From: JAHEKD01 sp965204695 | GTDB lineage: Bacteria > Pseudomonadota > Gammaproteobacteria > Arenicellales > JAHEKD01 | Direction: 5' to 3' | Length of the DNA stretch: 64,000 nucleotides | NCBI GenBank assembly: GCA_965204695.1 | Contig: OZ242007.1 | Span: 1,178,001 to 1,242,000, forward strand | Shown: one piece after another, positions 35,771-44,224 of the stretch | Numbering within the stretch: the first letter of the stretch is position 1 | Layout of the letters: every line of letters starts with the position of its first letter | The notes under the pieces: model-generated | The model's input: only the letters and a program-made list of their open reading frames with translations | Databases searched by the model: none | What the model was told of the DNA's origin: nothing | Made by a program: the position numbers and the translations under genes

Positions 35771-37684
35771 GTGAATACTAGAAAAAATTCAATCAAATGG
35801 TCACTGATTGCCTATTGGCGATTAATCGTAATTACAACAACTTTACTGATTATTTTAATTGTTGCTTTAAAATCTGCTGGTTTTTTTAATCAGTTTGAGT
35901 TGTTGCTATATGACCAATTTGTAAGACTGACTACTAAATCTGAACAAAAGAGTACTCAAATTGTAGTTATTACAATAAACGATCGAGAGATGTCAGAATA
36001 TAACTGGCCTTTAACAGATGAAAAATTAGCTGAAATTCTGGATCAAATCTTGGCGCTTAACCCCACCGCCATAGGTATAGATATCTACCGGCCTGAGAAA
36101 ATTGACCCCGGTGGAGATAGCCTTAATGCATTGCTCGAAGAAAATAATAATATTATTGGAATCTCGAAATTTGGATTAGCTGACGAAGTTATTATTAACG
36201 CTCATCCAGAATTAGCTTCGGATGGCCATTTTGGATTTTCAGATGTGTTAGTTGATAGTGATGGTGTTGTTCGCCGAGGACTACTTTTTCTGGATGATGG
36301 CAAAGAGTTTATGCATAGTTTTGCACTAAAGGTGGCAATGAGGCATCTACAGGAAAAAAATATTGTTCCTGTAGCAAGCAATAATAATTATATGCAACTA
36401 GGAGCAACCACTTATATACCTCTGGACTCTAATTCAGGGGGATATGTAAATGCTGATTCACGCGGCTACCAATTCTTGATCAATTTTGATAAAGCGTATT
36501 CTGAAATGGAAATCCTGACCTTGACAGAATTCAAGGATAAATACGATCAAATATCCCTAGAAAATCAGATTGTATTAATTGGTACAAACAGTGAGCTCGT
36601 TAAAGATTACTTCAGAACTCCATTTAGCAAATCGGGAGATATTTCGAATCAATTTCCTGGTGTAATGATCCATGCAACAGCGGTTTTGCAACTTGTCAAT
36701 CAAGCATTAGAAGAAAATAAACCGATTCGCTATTTCTCCGAATTCCATGAAACCATTATTCTAATAGCCGTAATCATGTTGACTATTTGGATGGTTTTAG
36801 CTTTCCGACAACACTTTATAATTCTGGCTTTCATCTTGGCTGGTAGTTGTATTCTTTTGTTAATACTAGGGATGTCATTTAGGAACAATATTTGGATTCC
36901 GTTTGGCTCGACCCTAGTGTCGTTTTTTGCGGCTTGTGTGCTCTCAATTGGACTACTGAGTTATATTCGGGCACGTGAAAAGAGGATCCTGGCCTCGCTG
37001 TTTTCTAAATATCTGTCCAAAGAAATGCTGGCGGAAATCTGGAGTTCAAGGGACACGATTCTTGCCGATGGATTACCTCAATCACAAAAACTTTTTGTTA
37101 CTGTATTGATGGCAGATGTGGCTGATTCAACTCCAGCGGCAATAAAACTTGAATCAAGCGAGTTTATGCAATGGATAGGTATTTCGATGGAGCTATTAGC
37201 TGAAAAAATTATTAAAAGGGGCGGCTTAATTGAAAAATTCCAGGGTGATGGCATCACAGCAATGTTTGGCGCTCCAATACCAAGTAAAACCAATGAAGAA
37301 ACTCAATCTGATGCCTTGTCAGCTGTTAATGCGTGTGTGGATATTCAGCTCGAAATTGATCGATTAAATCAAATCAGTAGTAAAAAATCATGGCCACCCA
37401 TTACCTTAAGAATGGGATTAGCAAGCGGTGAGGTTGTTGCCGGTAGCATAGGCCATAAAAACCGAATGCAATATACTATCTTAGGTGAGGCTCCTAATTT
37501 ATCCGCAAGACTCGAATCTCTAGGCAAAGAAATTTTGGCTCAAGATCAAAATCCGGCAAAGACGATTGTACTCATGAGTAAGGAAACCGTATCATTGATT
37601 GATGACGGATATTCAGTTAAAGATATGGGCGAATTTTATTTAAAAGGAATTGAAACTAAAACACAAGTGTATCGTTTATTATAA
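35771..37684 (+). CDS. CHASE2-domain membrane nucleotide cyclase
   Basis: 637 aa from GTG 35771. Residues about 15-35 form the first membrane helix and 36-320 the extracytoplasmic CHASE2 sensor (QIVVITINDREM, PTAIGIDIYRP, IVLIGTNSELVKDYFRTP). Three more helices follow at about 325-400 (typical CHASE2 layout), then a class III cyclase domain (about 435-637). Metal Asp in LMADVADST and FQGDGI, the substrate Lys in EKFQGD and Thr in YTILGE are all present, and NLSARLE closes the site. This predicts an active adenylate cyclase responding to an envelope signal. First gene of a three-gene operon with DUF928 and caspase genes. Confidence 0.88.
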   Translation: MNTRKNSIKWSLIAYWRLIVITTTLLIILIVALKSAGFFNQFELLLYDQFVRLTTKSEQKSTQIVVITINDREMSEYNWPLTDEKLAEILDQILALNPTAIGIDIYRPEKIDPGGDSLNALLEENNNIIGISKFGLADEVIINAHPELASDGHFGFSDVLVDSDGVVRRGLLFLDDGKEFMHSFALKVAMRHLQEKNIVPVASNNNYMQLGATTYIPLDSNSGGYVNADSRGYQFLINFDKAYSEMEILTLTEFKDKYDQISLENQIVLIGTNSELVKDYFRTPFSKSGDISNQFPGVMIHATAVLQLVNQALEENKPIRYFSEFHETIILIAVIMLTIWMVLAFRQHFIILAFILAGSCILLLILGMSFRNNIWIPFGSTLVSFFAACVLSIGLLSYIRAREKRILASLFSKYLSKEMLAEIWSSRDTILADGLPQSQKLFVTVLMADVADSTPAAIKLESSEFMQWIGISMELLAEKIIKRGGLIEKFQGDGITAMFGAPIPSKTNEETQSDALSAVNACVDIQLEIDRLNQISSKKSWPPITLRMGLASGEVVAGSIGHKNRMQYTILGEAPNLSARLESLGKEILAQDQNPAKTIVLMSKETVSLIDDGYSVKDMGEFYLKGIETKTQVYRLL

Positions 37685-37762
37685 GTAACGGTGATATTTA
37701 TTTGCACCAGAATGACCTTAGTGCTAAATGAGGTAAAAAATAACAGAAGTATTTTTTAAAGA

Positions 37763-38458
37763 TTGGATAAATTAACAGTGAGCTTATCTACTTCAATAAT
37801 TTTTTTAATTGTCTGTTTCACACATTGTGTTTTTCCAGTGCTGGCAAACGAAGAATCAGACATTTCTGATATAGAAACTATAGTCTATCGCCCACCATTA
37901 TTAGGCGCTCCAGATGCCAGAGTTGGCGCTGCAACCAAATCTTTATTTGCTGACCCAAAGCAGTTGAAAATCATCGCCCCTAGAGATCACATAGGCCATA
38001 CCATTTCTTCATCACCGACTCTTTATTGGTATCAACAAAAGCCCTCAAATCAAGTTAAGTTCTTTTTATATAAGAATGGTGAAACTATATTTAAGACCGA
38101 ATTGAAGGTTAAATTGAGCGGACTTCAAACATTAAATTTTTTAGATCACGAAGTGCATTTTACAGAACAGGGTTTATATTGTTTCTATTTAGAATCAGTG
38201 AATGCACAATTCAACGCAGAATATGCAGATTCAAATTGCATATATTATGCACTTAATGAAAATCCTACATCTGCCGAAAATAACGAATCAGATTTAGATA
38301 AAATAAAAATCCTGGCAAAAAAAGGTGTTTGGTATGATGCTTATCATCTACTTCATGAACAAGATGAACTAAACACTTCAATTCAGAATACATATATCAA
38401 GCTTTTGCATCTCACCATAAAATTAGAGTGGCTTAATGAAAAGCTATACAATGATTAA
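37763..38458 (+). CDS. Secreted DUF928-family protein
   Basis: 231 aa from TTG 37763 (a GTG at 37778 is an alternative). Signal peptide through about VFPVLANEE. The body follows the DUF928 pattern: VYRPPLLGAPDARVGAATKSL, a LKIIAPRDHIGHTIS segment, PTLYWYQQKP, then LSGLQTLNFLDHEVHFTEQGLYCFYL. DUF928 genes usually occur beside CHASE2, CHAT or caspase genes in cyanobacteria and a few proteobacteria; the function is unknown. It lies between the cyclase and caspase and overlaps the latter by up to 23 nt, so all three are co-translated. Confidence 0.77.
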   Translation: MDKLTVSLSTSIIFLIVCFTHCVFPVLANEESDISDIETIVYRPPLLGAPDARVGAATKSLFADPKQLKIIAPRDHIGHTISSSPTLYWYQQKPSNQVKFFLYKNGETIFKTELKVKLSGLQTLNFLDHEVHFTEQGLYCFYLESVNAQFNAEYADSNCIYYALNENPTSAENNESDLDKIKILAKKGVWYDAYHLLHEQDELNTSIQNTYIKLLHLTIKLEWLNEKLYND

Positions 38459-39887
38459 ACGATTTACTCTAAATCTAGTTTACTGGTTCCTAATTCCCTG
38501 CCTGACAAGTCTTGCGTTTGCATTAGAAGAATTAGAAGAGATTCATCTTCCCCCCGGCCTAAAACCATCTTGGAATATGGAGCCAGGAATAATTTATACA
38601 GACTATAACCCGGATTCGGGTTCAACCTGGAAGACTACAATTGAAGCAGTCAATGGCGATGAATATGTACTACGTGAGCAAGATGACTGCACATTTACCC
38701 ATAAGCTTTGGGCCGCGATGCCAGCTCTAACCTGGGAAAATTGTTCAGGTAGTAGTGGCAAAACCAAAATAACGCAAATTAAAGGCAAACTATGGCCAAT
38801 TAATAAAAATTTGAATTATGAAGTCTCTTATCGTCGTAATAATAACAGTGGTGAAAAATGGAGTGGCACTAGAATTTGTAAAGCTGAAGGCGCTTTTAAA
38901 ATTAAAACGAAATCAGGAGTTTATGCCACATGGAAAGTTCGATGTGCAGATCAGTGGATCACCAAGATATTTTATTACGCCCCAAAAATAGAAGAAGTAG
39001 TCGCTATTAAGGTCCTGCATACTGAATCGAATGAAAAAGACTATGCTCTTGAGCTGATAAGCCGAACCCTTCCATCCGGAGAATTACTCGTCACAGGTAA
39101 TTCTTTGAAAAAGGAAAAATCGGTAGCAACCCACTCTACTGCTGAAAGTATTGAGGATCAGATCAAGGCTACTCAACCATCAGAGCAAAGAATTGCTTTG
39201 TTAATCGGTAATGCCGATTATCAATATACCAGCAGATTGGACAATCCTGTTCATGATGCAACGGCTCTGGCCGAACGATTAGAAGATCTCGGTTTTGAGA
39301 CAATGCTCGAGCTAAATATCACTAGTAAGAAAAGATTTAAACAAGTTATTCGTCACTATAAACAATTCCTTGAAACATCACCTGAGATAACAGGTTTGTT
39401 TTACTATGCTGGTCATGCTGTACAAGTCGATGGTGTAAATTATTTGATTCCAACACAAGGCGATATTCAAGATATCCCTGACTTAAATGATGAGGCTCTA
39501 TCGTTAGACTATATTACTGAGACTGCACAGTTAGCTGGAAATTCGGTCAACATGTTTTTGTTAGATGCCTGCCGGGACAATCCATTCCGTGGATTTTCCA
39601 GAAGTATGAGTCGAGGTTTAGCTAACCAAATCACACCAGAGGGCAGTCTGATTGTTTTTTCCGCAAGCCCTGGTAAAGTGGCTATGGATGGAACAGGCCA
39701 TAACAGTCCCTTCATGGTTAACTTATTAAAATATATTGATACACCAGGAAAGCATGTCTTATTGATGCTGCAAGATGTAATCAATGGTGTTCGACAACAA
39801 ACACAAGGCGCACAAGTTCCCTGGATCCAGTCATCACTCTACGGTGATTTCTATTTCAAAAATAAGTTCTCGAGAAACAATGAATAA
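38436..39887 (+). CDS. Secreted caspase-like protease with novel N-terminal domain, DACRDNPF type
   Basis: 483 aa from ATG 38436 (38451 also possible). Signal peptide to about LTSLAFA. Residues 30-205 are a Trp- and Cys-containing beta-rich domain of no recognised family. The caspase domain spans about 245-475: RIALLIGNADY, GLFYYAGHAV (His327), VNMFLLDACRDNPF (Cys379), ASPGKVAMDGTGHNSPFM. The last motif closely follows that of the caspase at 18316, so these two form a subgroup distinct from the DSCHSG and DSCYAG enzymes. It overlaps the DUF928 gene, so it is produced with the CHASE2 cyclase. Periplasmic or secreted. Confidence 0.87.
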   Translation: MKSYTMIKRFTLNLVYWFLIPCLTSLAFALEELEEIHLPPGLKPSWNMEPGIIYTDYNPDSGSTWKTTIEAVNGDEYVLREQDDCTFTHKLWAAMPALTWENCSGSSGKTKITQIKGKLWPINKNLNYEVSYRRNNNSGEKWSGTRICKAEGAFKIKTKSGVYATWKVRCADQWITKIFYYAPKIEEVVAIKVLHTESNEKDYALELISRTLPSGELLVTGNSLKKEKSVATHSTAESIEDQIKATQPSEQRIALLIGNADYQYTSRLDNPVHDATALAERLEDLGFETMLELNITSKKRFKQVIRHYKQFLETSPEITGLFYYAGHAVQVDGVNYLIPTQGDIQDIPDLNDEALSLDYITETAQLAGNSVNMFLLDACRDNPFRGFSRSMSRGLANQITPEGSLIVFSASPGKVAMDGTGHNSPFMVNLLKYIDTPGKHVLLMLQDVINGVRQQTQGAQVPWIQSSLYGDFYFKNKFSRNNE

Positions 39888-39975
39888 AGTTTGATAATAA
39901 ATTTATATCAGCGTAATCCATCGATCAAAACTTGAATTAGCTTAGATAGAAGTCTTTTTTCTGATAAGAATTCAA

Positions 39976-40485
39976 TCAAGTCATAAAATCAGAAAGGATA
40001 AAATTCGCTATCTGCTCAACGTTGTTTAAATCCAAAACCGGGATGTCAATATTTATTCCCAGTTCTTCATCTATAGCAACAGCAATAATATTTTCGTCAG
40101 TTTGACACAACAGCGGAAAACCTAATGTTGGACGATGTAATTCTATTTTGTTTATCTGCGCTTGTTTATACCCCTCAACTAAAACCAAATCGCAGTTTTG
40201 TGAATCAACCTGAATCAGACAGTCTCCTAGAGTTTTCTCTTGGGTTTGTTCGGTGATCTTAACAAAACGTTTAGCGGATGAAATTAAAACCTGATTTGCT
40301 CCGGCTGCTCTTAATTCATAACTATCTTTACCGGGAACGTCAATTTCGAAATCATGATGTGCATGCTTCACTACAGCTATTCTCAATCCTTTTTCTGTCA
40401 ACGCAGGAATCAATTTTTTTAATAAACTGGTTTTTCCAGTTCCGCTAAAAGCAGCAAATCCTAATACTGGAATATTATCGCTCAT
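39976..40485 (-). CDS. mobB: Molybdopterin-guanine dinucleotide biosynthesis adapter MobB
   Basis: 169 aa. P-loop GFAAFSGTGKTSLLKKLI near the N-terminus, then VVKHAHHDFEIDVPGKDS and LVLVEGYKQA, the MobB pattern. MobB is a GTP-binding partner of MobA in attaching GMP to molybdopterin. It overlaps the mobA gene by 11 nt. Last gene of a minus-strand cofactor operon that feeds the formate dehydrogenase. Confidence 0.9.
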   Translation of the reverse strand: MSDNIPVLGFAAFSGTGKTSLLKKLIPALTEKGLRIAVVKHAHHDFEIDVPGKDSYELRAAGANQVLISSAKRFVKITEQTQEKTLGDCLIQVDSQNCDLVLVEGYKQAQINKIELHRPTLGFPLLCQTDENIIAVAIDEELGINIDIPVLDLNNVEQIANFILSDFMT

Positions 40486-41068
40486 TTTTCACTATTCTCA
40501 GTTCTGCCGCCTTAAGTTGTTCGACTGTGTTGATATTTTCAAAAAAATGTTCACCCCTAAGATAGTCAACAAATTGATAATTATGTTGCTGGTACCAACG
40601 ATCGATCTTACGTTGTCCAGCTTGCAGAAACTGATTCAAACTTGATCTGAGCTCAGTCTTGATCATAGCAAATACTGGATGTGAACGTTCTCCATCACTA
40701 ACACTAACTATATTGGCATGTGTTGCTATATGCTTTTCCAACATTTTTGCAACTAGATTTTCAGGAAAAAAAGGCGTATCACAAGGTACGCAAACCATGA
40801 GTTCTGTTTGACAGTGTTCAAGACCAGCTAAAATTCCGGCTAAAGGCCCCTGATAACCACTAAGCTCATCTTGAATAATTGGATAATTTAATTGCTGATA
40901 ACTTTCAATGCTTCGATTGGCATTAATAATGAGATTATCAACCTGAGGATTTAGTCGATCAATCACCCATTCGATTAATGGCTTATCACCCAGTTGCACC
41001 CAACCCTTATCCTTTCCTTGCATCCGTCGTCCTTGGCCACCTGCCAAGATTAGTCCGCTGACACGCAA
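40475..41068 (-). CDS. mobA: Molybdenum cofactor guanylyltransferase MobA
   Basis: 197 aa from TTG 41068, preceded by AAAGGAG at 7 nt. An upstream ATG (41101) is in frame but inside the ABC ATPase gene and gives an unneeded tail. The sequence SGLILAGGQGRRMQGKDKGW binds GTP, and CVPCDTPFFP is the metal site. It transfers GMP to Mo- or W-molybdopterin to form the bis-guanine dinucleotide cofactor used by formate dehydrogenases. It overlaps tupC by 19 nt and mobB by 11 nt. Confidence 0.9.
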   Translation of the reverse strand: MRVSGLILAGGQGRRMQGKDKGWVQLGDKPLIEWVIDRLNPQVDNLIINANRSIESYQQLNYPIIQDELSGYQGPLAGILAGLEHCQTELMVCVPCDTPFFPENLVAKMLEKHIATHANIVSVSDGERSHPVFAMIKTELRSSLNQFLQAGQRKIDRWYQQHNYQFVDYLRGEHFFENINTVEQLKAAELRIVKNER

Positions 41069-41712
41069 TACAACACTCCTTTTGGATGAATGCACCAACA
41101 AGTATCAATCAGATCAAAGTCACGATCATGCTGATGTGAAACTAATAATAATGTACCACCCTGATTTTTATATCGTTTAAGCACACTTACTACATGATTA
41201 AAAGAATCCTTGTCGACAGCCGTGAATGGTTCATCAAGAATCAATAAGCGTGGATTAAATAATAGTGATCGCGCAATCGCCACTCTCTGTTTCTGACCCA
41301 CTGAGAGATTAGCAGCATTTTGCTCAAGCAAATTCTCAATACTAAGCTCTGCGACAATACTCCTCCTTTGTTCATCAGATAATCCATTAGCGGAATTAGT
41401 CGCGTAATCAAGATTATTTTCCACACTGGTATCAAACAAAAAAGGTTGTTGATGAAGGTAAATGCTTTGTGCTCTAAGTTGGTTCTTGATTTGTTTAAAT
41501 GTAGCGCAAGGCTGATCAGCCAACACAAAGCTGGCTGCTGTTGGCTCCAGTAACCCGGACACTATTTTTAAAATGGTGGTCTTGCCCGCACCGTTTTCTC
41601 CTTGCAGAAGAATACTTTGGCCAGAAGTGATACTGAATTTAAAACCACTAAATACCGAACGACCGTTAAAAGAATGGCTTAGTTCTCTGACTTTTAGAAA
41701 AGGCTGTGTCAT
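41050..41712 (-). CDS. tupC: Tungstate ABC transporter ATP-binding protein TupC
   Basis: 220 aa. Intact Walker A (LLQGENGAGKTTIL), signature NLSVGQKQRVAIARS, Walker B LLILDEPFTAVD and H-loop SHQHD. It supplies ATP hydrolysis for the Tup importer together with TupB and TupA encoded just upstream. It lacks the C-terminal regulatory extension seen in ModC. Starts with a 4-nt overlap with the permease gene. Assigned as Tup and not Mod because of the TupA signature in the operon. Confidence 0.87.
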   Translation of the reverse strand: MTQPFLKVRELSHSFNGRSVFSGFKFSITSGQSILLQGENGAGKTTILKIVSGLLEPTAASFVLADQPCATFKQIKNQLRAQSIYLHQQPFLFDTSVENNLDYATNSANGLSDEQRRSIVAELSIENLLEQNAANLSVGQKQRVAIARSLLFNPRLLILDEPFTAVDKDSFNHVVSVLKRYKNQGGTLLLVSHQHDRDFDLIDTCWCIHPKGVLYCVSAD

Positions 41713-42410
41713 AACAAATGATCTTTGTCTGAACCGAGTTTAAATACGGTGTAGTTAAGTAATAAAGCGGTTAATAACAATACCAAGCCCAAGGCAATGC
41801 CACTAGTAAAACTTCCCTTAGTCGTCTCTAGCGCGATTGCGGTGGTCATATTTCTTGTGTAATTTAAAATATTTCCACCGACCATCAATGCACAACCCAC
41901 TTCAGCAATAATACGGCCAAATCCAGCCACCACAGCAGCTAAAATCCCAAATCGCAACTCTCGTATCGTGATTAATATGGCCTTCCACTCCGGCAACCCC
42001 AGCGTAATTGAAGTTTCCCGGATTCGTTCATCGCAACCTTTAAACACAGCAAATGTCATCGCCGCAATAATTGGGAATGCGAGAATTATCTGACCAATCA
42101 CCATCGCCGTTTGTGTAAACAATAACCCCCAGTCACCCAGAGGTCCGCTGCGCGACAAGGTAATGTAAAGTGTTAATCCCACCACTACAGCCGGCAAAGC
42201 CAACCAGGTTTCAAGCAATAAAATCAACGCTCTTCTAAATACAAATCGATGAAAGGCTAGTAAATAGGCAGTAATAATCGCAAACGGTGAGGCGATTAAT
42301 ATTGCCCTTATGGAGACTGAGTAAGAAACCCAGATGATTTTCCATAAATCAGCATCAAAGCCGATTAACAGCTTAAACGCATCGATAGTCGCATCAAATA
42401 AAGATTCCAC
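41709..42410 (-). CDS. tupB: Tungstate ABC transporter permease TupB
   Basis: 233 aa, about five membrane helices. The EAA-type loop ETSITLGLPEWKAILITIREL (about 132-150) contacts the ATPase. The segment GRIIAEVGCALMVGGNILNYTRNMTTAI matches TupB/WtpB-type permeases. Forms the channel of the tungstate importer. Lies 6 nt after tupA and overlaps tupC, so it is part of one transcript. Confidence 0.87.
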   Translation of the reverse strand: MESLFDATIDAFKLLIGFDADLWKIIWVSYSVSIRAILIASPFAIITAYLLAFHRFVFRRALILLLETWLALPAVVVGLTLYITLSRSGPLGDWGLLFTQTAMVIGQIILAFPIIAAMTFAVFKGCDERIRETSITLGLPEWKAILITIRELRFGILAAVVAGFGRIIAEVGCALMVGGNILNYTRNMTTAIALETTKGSFTSGIALGLVLLLTALLLNYTVFKLGSDKDHLL

Positions 42411-42416
42411 ACTAAT

Positions 42417-43208
42417 TCAGCCAGCTATAGGGAAAAACAACTGCTGTCCATTAATTTTGAATTCAGCGATCAGCTTTTGACCATGCTCTGATAGCAGCCA
42501 GTTAATAAATGCTTGGGCACCGCCAATATTTACATGCGAAAATTTTTCCGGATTAACCGCAATAATGCCATAGGGGTTAAATAGTTGTTCGTCACCCTCA
42601 TATACAATTTTCAGATTTGACGATTGATTGGCGTTTTGCGCCAACCAGGTCCCGCGGTCAGTCAGTGCGTAAGCATCAAGTTCACTGGCAATTTGTAAAG
42701 TTTTTCCCATACCTTGTCCTGATTCACGATACCAACTGCCTTGTGGTGTAATACCAGCTTTAAACCACAGCGCCTTCTCTTTCTTATGCGTACCAGAATC
42801 ATCACCTCTAGAGAGAAAAAGAGATCCTGTGGTTTTGATTTGGGAAAGCACGTCCTGGACTGACGAGATTTCGCTAAGAGCACTCGGACCCACAATAATA
42901 AAATCGTTATACATCACATCAAAACGCTGTACCCCATAACCTTGTTCGACGAATTTCAACTCATCAGTTTTGGAGTGCACTAAAATAGCGTCCGCATCGC
43001 CATTTTTGGCAATAGCTAGAGCCTTTCCCGTACCCACCGCAACCGTGTGTACATTAATGCCTGTTTCGGTTTTGAATTGCTCAATTAAATAATCCGTTAA
43101 TCCACTGTTATCAGTCGAAGTTGTGGTGACCAAGCGTAAAACGTCATTGGCATGAACATGTATGCTCAATAAGAAAAATGTCAAGATAATTTGAATTACA
43201 TGTTTCAT
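42417..43208 (-). CDS. tupA: Tungstate-binding periplasmic protein TupA
   Basis: 263 aa. Signal peptide about 1-20 (ends HVHAN). The mature start LRLVTTTSTDNSGL holds the TTTS motif specific to TupA, whose Thr and Ser side chains bind tungstate. SRGDDSGTHKKE and the later SDLDAY-like region are also TupA-type. TupA binds tungstate far better than molybdate, so the cell is likely to use tungsten in the linked formate dehydrogenase. Overlaps fdhD by 4 nt. Confidence 0.9.
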   Translation of the reverse strand: MKHVIQIILTFFLLSIHVHANDVLRLVTTTSTDNSGLTDYLIEQFKTETGINVHTVAVGTGKALAIAKNGDADAILVHSKTDELKFVEQGYGVQRFDVMYNDFIIVGPSALSEISSVQDVLSQIKTTGSLFLSRGDDSGTHKKEKALWFKAGITPQGSWYRESGQGMGKTLQIASELDAYALTDRGTWLAQNANQSSNLKIVYEGDEQLFNPYGIIAVNPEKFSHVNIGGAQAFINWLLSEHGQKLIAEFKINGQQLFFPIAG

Positions 43209-44032
43209 ATATTCTGCCCCGTTTCATCACGAGGCATTTGATCAAGAACAATATTCTCAGTGCCATTGTAGACAATGAAATATTTTCCCTTGGCTCTTGC
43301 AATCAAAATGACATTATATTTTGCTGCCAATTCAACACCCATAGCCGTCACTCCAGAGCGTGATAATAGTACTGGGATACCCATTTGTACGCTTTTTATA
43401 ACCATTTCGGAAGTTAAACGGCCGGTAGTATAAAACCACTTTTTATCATTATCGACTCCATCTAGCCACATTTTGCCTGCAATCGCATCGGCAGCATTAT
43501 GCCGACCTACGTCTTCAACAAAATAAATAACTCGCTGGCTATCATCCAATAGTGCACAACCATGCACTGCCCCTGCGCTACGATAGATTTCATTAAATGG
43601 TGTAAGGGTTTTTAGTGCTTGATATATTTGAGATTGATGAATTGAAATATTGGGCAGCGGTTTGGCATCAAGATCTTCGAGCAAATCACCGTAAACTGTA
43701 CCTTGACCACAACCTGAGGTAACCGTCTTTTTATCCAAATCCACATTTTCTGCTACCATAGCTTCCGGCACTTTGACAGCTGCCGCATTAACCTGCCAAT
43801 CGATTTGAACTTCTAAGTCCTGAGGATCAAGCAAATCATCCAACATACGTTGGTTTCTCAGGTAACCTACAACAAGATTGGCAGCTTCACTGCCCATGGT
43901 CATTAAAGTGACGATTTCTTGACGATTTAAATAAACTGTTAATGGGCGTTCATCAGTCACCGCCAAGGATTTTTTACGACCATAGGCGTCAAGTGTTTTG
44001 ACTTGTTGAGTGAAATTAATGTTATTGCTCAA
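43205..44032 (-). CDS. fdhD: Formate dehydrogenase sulfur-transfer protein FdhD
   Basis: 275 aa. Delivers sulfur to the metal centre of formate dehydrogenase. The sequence follows FdhD: DERPLTVYLNRQEIVTLMT, the catalytic loop TVTSGCGQGTVYGD, HGCALLDD, EDVGRHNAADAIAGKMW and TTGRLTSEMVIKS. The usual CxxC pair (E. coli Cys121 and Cys124) is CGQG here, with only one Cys. It starts 192 nt upstream of nothing but the dRS3-like repeat, downstream of the dehydrogenase genes and probably in the same regulon. Confidence 0.87.
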   Translation of the reverse strand: MSNNINFTQQVKTLDAYGRKKSLAVTDERPLTVYLNRQEIVTLMTMGSEAANLVVGYLRNQRMLDDLLDPQDLEVQIDWQVNAAAVKVPEAMVAENVDLDKKTVTSGCGQGTVYGDLLEDLDAKPLPNISIHQSQIYQALKTLTPFNEIYRSAGAVHGCALLDDSQRVIYFVEDVGRHNAADAIAGKMWLDGVDNDKKWFYTTGRLTSEMVIKSVQMGIPVLLSRSGVTAMGVELAAKYNVILIARAKGKYFIVYNGTENIVLDQMPRDETGQNI

Positions 44033-44129
44033 GACTTTTCAGTGCTAGTCCAAATTCCAAACTTTATATTAACTCTTACATAAGAAAAAGTAGAAATGAT
44101 CATTGAACTCACATCAAATAAAATACTAG

Positions 44130-44149
44130 ATTCCCGCCTACGCGGGAAT
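44130..44149. repeat. dRS3-like inverted repeat
   Basis: A 20-nt palindromic element with perfect ATTCCC/GGGAAT ends around an 8-nt core (GCCTACGC). It matches the ATTCCC-N8-GGGAAT form of dRS3 elements known from Neisseria and similar repeats in other proteobacteria. It lies between fdhD and the dehydrogenase alpha-subunit gene. No second copy was noticed in the window. Confidence 0.7.
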
Positions 44150-44224
44150 GCCAGCTAATAGTTACTAAGAGAATTAGTATTTTTAAATGGATTAGTCATG
44201 ATTCCTGAGCGGAATCAAATTCAA

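Noticed and set aside
40475..41101. ATG 41101 as mobA start
   Set aside because: It lies inside tupC, and a TTG at 41068 has AAAGGAG at 7 nt and gives the normal MobA N-terminus.
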